Assembly: GCF_958450345.1 (NCBI RefSeq)
Contig: NC_088781.1
Coordinates: 22,907,857 to 22,971,856, forward strand
Reading direction: 5' to 3'
DNA: 64,000 nucleotides
Source: Calliphora vicina
Lineage: Eukaryota; Arthropoda; Insecta; Diptera; Calliphoridae
Every line of letters starts with the position of its first letter. Positions within the stretch are counted from its first letter, which is position 1. A model generated the notes under the pieces. The model was not told the origin of the DNA, made no database searches, and was given only the letters and a program-made list of their open reading frames with translations. Made by a program: the position numbers and the translations under genes. Positions 58,421 to 64,000 of this stretch are shown here, one piece after another.

Positions 58421-58502
58421 CATTAGCAAAGAGCTCGGTATGACAGATAAATCCACTGCTGGTATTGAAGTTAATAAACCACTAGGATATTTTTTCATAC
58501 GA
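58421..58502 (-). CDS. Gene 2, candidate internal exon (82 bp)
   Basis: Minus strand: a strong acceptor ('caactttttttcccag') ends at 58503 and the donor 'gtaatg' starts at 58420. One base completes a codon from the previous exon; 27 codons follow (RMKKYPSGLLTSIPAVDL, then SVIPSSLLM), ending in phase 0. That phase joins directly to either proposed downstream exon (45655 or 42505). The segment is GC-richer than its flanks. The plus-strand frame starting MPYITISKELGMTDK at 58407 overlaps it and is an alternative reading, but lacks comparable splice sites. The next exon upstream would lie beyond 58510; none was recognised before the satellite at 60466, so it may be outside the window. Family not recognised. 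Confidence 0.5.
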
Positions 58503-58509
58503 CTGGGAA

Positions 58510-60465
58510 AAAAAGTTGATTCTACACCCTGTTTATATCAATTCATTTCATGGCATTTTTCGTTTTGTTATGGATTGTTTTTTTGTTTGCGATTTGGTTA
58601 TTGCGATACGTGTAAGTAGATAGAAAAAGAAATTTTATTAAAAATTCATTCAAACATAAAATTAAAAAAAAAGACAACAAAAAAAAATAAAACAATCAAA
58701 TCAATATTACTTCAGTTCTTTTTTTGCAAAATGAGCCAAGTACTTGGGAAAACCTCAGCTTGAAATTGTTATTTACGATTTCTGCAGCTGTAACCATTTG
58801 CTGCATTTTCATTGATCAACAATATAATTTGTTTTTGTGCATATTTTGCCAGCATTAAATGTGTTATTTATTTATTTTCAATATATTTTTATTATTTCTG
58901 TTTTAATGTATAAATGTTCTCATTTTTTTTTTCTTCTGTTGTTCTCTGTTAAAACATTTATTGCCCAGTATATTTACCAGTTGGTTTTTTGTACTTTCTT
59001 TCATATATATTTCTTTTTAATCCTGGCATACAAATATTCTTCATGTGTGATTTGTAGTTCAAGTGGGCAAAGAGTTTATTAGGGTGGCCTTTATTTGGGA
59101 ATTTTTGCATATTCAAGGCTCTAAAGATGTAAAGTTACTCTGCATTATATAGAAACCAAATTGTGAGAATTGAAGCAAAATCGTAAAACGTTAGTGGCTG
59201 CTACCAAGGTCTAAAATTGTTTTGCGTCAAACAAAAATCAAATGCTAAAAAATAACATTAAATAGATAACGTCAAAGAGCAAAATATGTGCCAGCCTAGT
59301 GTATATTCTACAGGGAGGTATAACAAAGAAGCATTATTTTCATAAAAAATTATATTGTCTTTGAACACCTGAAAATAATTTTTCATACAATTAAAATCTC
59401 ATCCATTCTCACTAAAGCCACAACTTTGATTTCCAGCAGTTAAACCTTACTATTTATCTTTATCATTAACCTTAAAACTCTTTGTTTAATACAATCTTAA
59501 CACTATATTTCATAAATCTTTACTAAATACCTATTATTTCACCCTTAACTGCTCATCTGTACTCAATGTATTTATATTTTGCACAATTTCCCTGATATTT
59601 TTCAAACTGTTTGTGCATTTTGTTTTTATTGCTCTTTAACATAAAAATGCATTTTTTCACAGTCCTCTTTTACTCTTTTTTTTAGACTTTTCTACAGAAA
59701 TTTCTACAAACACAGCGCAACACATTTATACACTGGCTCAACATGTGCAAATTGCTTGCATTTTTTTATAGTTTTGTTGTTGTTGTGTTAAATTTTATTT
59801 TTTTCTCCATCAAACCAAGAAAACTCCTTAAAAATATGGAAACCTCCGGCTCTTTTATACGTTTATTCATTCGTACATACAATTTTATTATACGTTATCC
59901 TCTACTCTCCTCTTTTTTTTTGCATTTCTGTGTTGCTGTTTTCTGTTCATAAAAGTTTGCCAATTATTCAAAAAAGAAATATATCTATACGTATGAAAGT
60001 GATGAAAAATGCTTGCACTTATATACAAACCTACTCATACTTTCAGCTACATGTTTAAATGTATAAGCTCACATCCATCCTTATGCTTCAAAAGGCATGC
60101 AGCGTTAAAAATATAAAATATTGGCCTTAAATATGAAATGGGGTGAAAGAAATTGAGTTTAAAATAAAAAAAAACATCTTTGGCTGTTTTCACCGAAATA
60201 ATTCCGTTCGGTTCACATTATAAGTATGGAATTAATGAGAGCATTCAGGAAGAAAAAACTCTACAGTTTTGCATTTAAGAAGTCAAGGAATAAATTTTTA
60301 ACAAAATTTTACTGTCACATTATACCAAGAAAAACAATTAAAAACATTGTTTTTATTGTGGCATTTTTAATGGAAATTATTAATGATATTTAAGGAACAA
60401 GAAGACATACAAAATTACATAAATAATTAATAATGTATGTAATTTATAAGTTTCATAAATCAACA
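58510..60465. other. A/T-rich DNA between exon 58421-58502 and satellite array 2
   Basis: No exon or transposon terminus found. 59075-59180 starts 'attagggtggcctttatttg', resembling ends of anonymous dispersed repeats seen near 32900. Frames at 58837-59082 and 59743-59952 are T-rich low-complexity translations. Confidence 0.35.
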
Positions 60466-63400
60466 TAGTCTATGTCTAGTCTATGTCTAGTCTATGTCTA
60501 GTCTATGTCTAGTCTATGTCTAGTCTATGTCTAGTCTATGTCTAGTCTATGTCTAGTCTATGTCTAGTCTATGTCTAGTCTATGTCTAGTCTATGTCTAG
60601 TCTATGTCTAGTCTATGTCTAGTCTATGTCTAGTCTATGTCTAGTCTATGTCTAGTCTATGTCTAGTCTATGTCTAGTCTATGTCTAGTCTATGTCTAGT
60701 CTATGTCTAGTCTATGTCTAGTCTATGTCTAGTCTATGTCTAGTCTATGTCTAGTCTATGTCTAGTCTATGTCTAGTCTATGTCTAGTCTATGTCTAGTC
60801 TATGTCTAGTCTATGTCTAGTCTATGTCTAGTCTATGTCTAGTCTATGTCTAGTCTATGTCTAGTCTATGTCTAGTCTATGTCTAGTCTATGTCTAGTCT
60901 ATGTCTAGTCTATGTCTAGTCTATGTCTAGTCTATGTCTAGTCTATGTCTAGTCTATGTCTAGTCTATGTCTAGTCTATGTCTAGTCTATGTCTAGTCTA
61001 TGTCTAGTCTATGTCTAGTCTATGTCTAGTCTATGTCTAGTCTATGTCTAGTCTATGTCTAGTCTATGTCTAGTCTATGTCTAGTCTATGTCTAGTCTAT
61101 GTCTAGTCTATGTCTAGTCTATGTCTAGTCTATGTCTAGTCTATGTCTAGTCTATGTCTAGTCTATGTCTAGTCTATGTCTAGTCTATGTCTAGTCTATG
61201 TCTAGTCTATGTCTAGTCTATGTCTAGTCTATGTCTAGTCTATGTCTAGTCTATGTCTAGTCTATGTCTAGTCTATGTCTAGTCTATGTCTAGTCTATGT
61301 CTAGTCTATGTCTAGTCTATGTCTAGTCTATGTCTAGTCTATGTCTAGTCTATGTCTAGTCTATGTCTAGTCTATGTCTAGTCTATGTCTAGTCTATGTC
61401 TAGTCTATGTCTAGTCTATGTCTAGTCTATGTCTAGTCTATGTCTAGTCTATGTCTAGTCTATGTCTAGTCTATGTCTAGTCTATGTCTAGTCTATGTCT
61501 AGTCTATGTCTAGTCTATGTCTAGTCTATGTCTAGTCTATGTCTAGTCTATGTCTAGTCTATGTCTAGTCTATGTCTAGTCTATGTCTAGTCTATGTCTA
61601 GTCTATGTCTAGTCTATGTCTAGTCTATGTCTAGTCTATGTCTAGTCTATGTCTAGTCTATGTCTAGTCTATGTCTAGTCTATGTCTAGTCTATGTCTAG
61701 TCTATGTCTAGTCTATGTCTAGTCTATGTCTAGTCTATGTCTAGTCTATGTCTAGTCTATGTCTAGTCTATGTCTAGTCTATGTCTAGTCTATGTCTAGT
61801 CTATGTCTAGTCTATGTCTAGTCTATGTCTAGTCTATGTCTAGTCTATGTCTAGTCTATGTCTAGTCTATGTCTAGTCTATGTCTAGTCTATGTCTAGTC
61901 TATGTCTAGTCTATGTCTAGTCTATGTCTAGTCTATGTCTAGTCTATGTCTAGTCTATGTCTAGTCTATGTCTAGTCTATGTCTAGTCTATGTCTAGTCT
62001 ATGTCTAGTCTATGTCTAGTCTATGTCTAGTCTATGTCTAGTCTATGTCTAGTCTATGTCTAGTCTATGTCTAGTCTATGTCTAGTCTATGTCTAGTCTA
62101 TGTCTAGTCTATGTCTAGTCTATGTCTAGTCTATGTCTAGTCTATGTCTAGTCTATGTCTAGTCTATGTCTAGTCTATGTCTAGTCTATGTCTAGTCTAT
62201 GTCTAGTCTATGTCTAGTCTATGTCTAGTCTATGTCTAGTCTATGTCTAGTCTATGTCTAGTCTATGTCTAGTCTATGTCTAGTCTATGTCTAGTCTATG
62301 TCTAGTCTATGTCTAGTCTATGTCTAGTCTATGTCTAGTCTATGTCTAGTCTATGTCTAGTCTATGTCTAGTCTATGTCTAGTCTATGTCTAGTCTATGT
62401 CTAGTCTATGTCTAGTCTATGTCTAGTCTATGTCTAGTCTATGTCTAGTCTATGTCTAGTCTATGTCTAGTCTATGTCTAGTCTATGTCTAGTCTATGTC
62501 TAGTCTATGTCTAGTCTATGTCTAGTCTATGTCTAGTCTATGTCTAGTCTATGTCTAGTCTATGTCTAGTCTATGTCTAGTCTATGTCTAGTCTATGTCT
62601 AGTCTATGTCTAGTCTATGTCTAGTCTATGTCTAGTCTATGTCTATGTCTAGTCTAGTCTATGTCTAGTCTAGTCTAGTCTATGTCTAGTCTATGTCTAG
62701 TCTATGTCTAGTCTATGTCTAGTCTATGTCTAGTCTAGTCTATGTCTAGTCTAGTCTATGTCTAGTCTATGTCTAGTCTATGTCTAGTCTATGTCTAGTC
62801 TATGTCTAGTCTATGTCTAGTCTATGTCTAGTCTATGTCTAGTCTATGTCTAGTCTATGTCTAGTCTATGTCTAGTCTATGTCTAGTCTATGTCTAGTCT
62901 ATGTCTAGTCTATGTCTAGTCTATGTCTAGTCTATGTCTAGTCTATGTCTAGTCTATGTCTAGTCTATGTCTAGTCTATGTCTAGTCTATGTCTAGTCTA
63001 TGTCTAGTCTATGTCTAGTCTATGTCTAGTCTATGTCTAGTCTATGTCTAGTCTATGTCTAGTCTATGTCTAGTCTATGTCTAGTCTATGTCTAGTCTAT
63101 GTCTAGTCTATGTCTAGTCTATGTCTAGTCTATGTCTAGTCTATGTCTAGTCTATGTCTAGTCTATGTCTAGTCTATGTCTAGTCTATGTCTAGTCTATG
63201 TCTAGTCTATGTCTAGTCTATGTCTAGTCTATGTCTAGTCTATGTCTAGTCTATGTCTAGTCTATGTCTAGTCTATGTCTAGTCTATGTCTAGTCTATGT
63301 CTAGTCTATGTCTAGTCTATGTCTAGTCTATGTCTAGTCTATGTCTAGTCTATGTCTAGTCTATGTCTAGTCTATGTCTAGTCTATGTCTAGTCTATGTC

Positions 63401-64000
63401 TAGTCTATGTCTAGTCTATGTCTAGTCTATGTCTAGTCTATGTCTAGTCTATGTCTAGTCTATGTCTAGTCTATGTCTAGTCTATGTCTAGTCTATGTCT
63501 AGTCTATGTCTAGTCTATGTCTAGTCTATGTCTAGTCTATGTCTAGTCTATGTCTAGTCTATGTCTAGTCTATGTCTAGTCTATGTCTAGTCTATGTCTA
63601 GTCTATGTCTAGTCTATGTCTAGTCTATGTCTAGTCTATGTCTAGTCTATGTCTAGTCTATGTCTAGTCTATGTCTAGTCTATGTCTAGTCTATGTCTAG
63701 TCTATGTCTAGTCTATGTCTAGTCTATGTCTAGTCTATGTCTAGTCTATGTCTAGTCTATGTCTAGTCTATGTCTAGTCTATGTCTAGTCTATGTCTAGT
63801 CTATGTCTAGTCTATGTCTAGTCTATGTCTAGTCTATGTCTAGTCTATGTCTAGTCTATGTCTAGTCTATGTCTAGTCTATGTCTAGTCTATGTCTAGTC
63901 TATGTCTAGTCTATGTCTAGTCTATGTCTAGTCTATGTCTAGTCTATGTCTAGTCTATGTCTAGTCTATGTCTAGTCTATGTCTAGTCTATGTCTAGTCT
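60466..64000. repeat. 11-bp satellite array S, copy 2 (unit TGTCTAGTCTA), runs off the window
   Basis: Reverse complement of array 1. It starts with the partial unit 'tagtcta' at 60466, then whole units from 60473 to the window end (about 320 units). Units are uniform except at about 62630-62760, where the 5-mer TCTAG and 6-mer TCTATG appear in irregular order (for example two 6-mers, then doubled and tripled 5-mers). Its true length is unknown. Confidence 0.97.

Noticed and set aside
58407..58619. 70-residue plus-strand ORF starting MPYITISKEL
   Set aside because: Overlaps the minus-strand exon 58421-58502, which has flanking splice sites and matching phase; the plus-strand frame ends in T-rich low-complexity sequence. 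Kept only as an alternative.
60466..64000. Telomeric repeat
   Set aside because: The unit does not resemble the insect TTAGG repeat, the same satellite is also internal at 42764, and flies lack telomerase-type telomeres.

Overview
The window looks like noncoding-rich chromosomal DNA of a higher fly, probably a calyptrate such as a blow fly or house-fly relative. Reasons: very A+T-rich sequence, small spliced exons in kilobase introns, dispersed repeats resembling Drosophila DINE-1/INE-1 (Helentron-like, with the pyrimidine-rich 'gtccgtctgtccg' block), mariner, Tc1, piggyBac, Tigger/pogo and hAT remnants, and jockey/R1-type non-LTR pieces. The species assignment is inference. No bacterial-type gene, operon, CRISPR array, rRNA or tRNA gene was found.

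Two host genes can be supported, neither recognised by name. (1) A plus-strand gene with two coding exons, 1674-1895 and 6813-7232, joined in phase 0 across a 4.9-kb intron. It encodes a single-pass membrane protein of about 213 residues. The frame stays open for 77 codons beyond its TGA, so stop-codon readthrough is possible. (2) A minus-strand gene whose 3' end is assembled from three phase-compatible exons: 58502-58421, 45655-45578 and 42505-42341. Its 5' part lies outside the window or was not recognised.

The most striking structure is a pair of 11-bp satellite arrays in opposite orientation. Array 1 (42764-45191) holds 220 units in constant register and fills most of the 3.07-kb last intron of gene 2. 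Array 2 (60466 to the window end) is the reverse complement of the same unit and starts in the same register. The two arrays bracket two exons of gene 2, so the pre-mRNA could fold into a very long double strand if both are transcribed.

Layout: 1-1250 DINE-like repeats; 1674-7660 gene 1; 7700-9176 foldback element and local duplications; 9177-11379 mariner carrying a hAT element that carries a foldback element; 13101-15009 jockey-like fragment split by a Tc1 element; 15087-19505 MITE, mariner, tandem units with a Harbinger-like MITE, and a solo LTR; 21085-25764 mariner and DINE pieces; 27878-32328 DINE copies and a piggyBac element inside a host repeat; 33485-38985 transposase scraps, a full DINE copy, a Tigger element and a Helitron end; 42341-64000 gene 2, the satellites, a degenerate minisatellite, the best foldback copy, a 1.7-kb foldback structure and a non-LTR RNase H remnant. 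All transposase and reverse transcriptase reading frames seen are broken.
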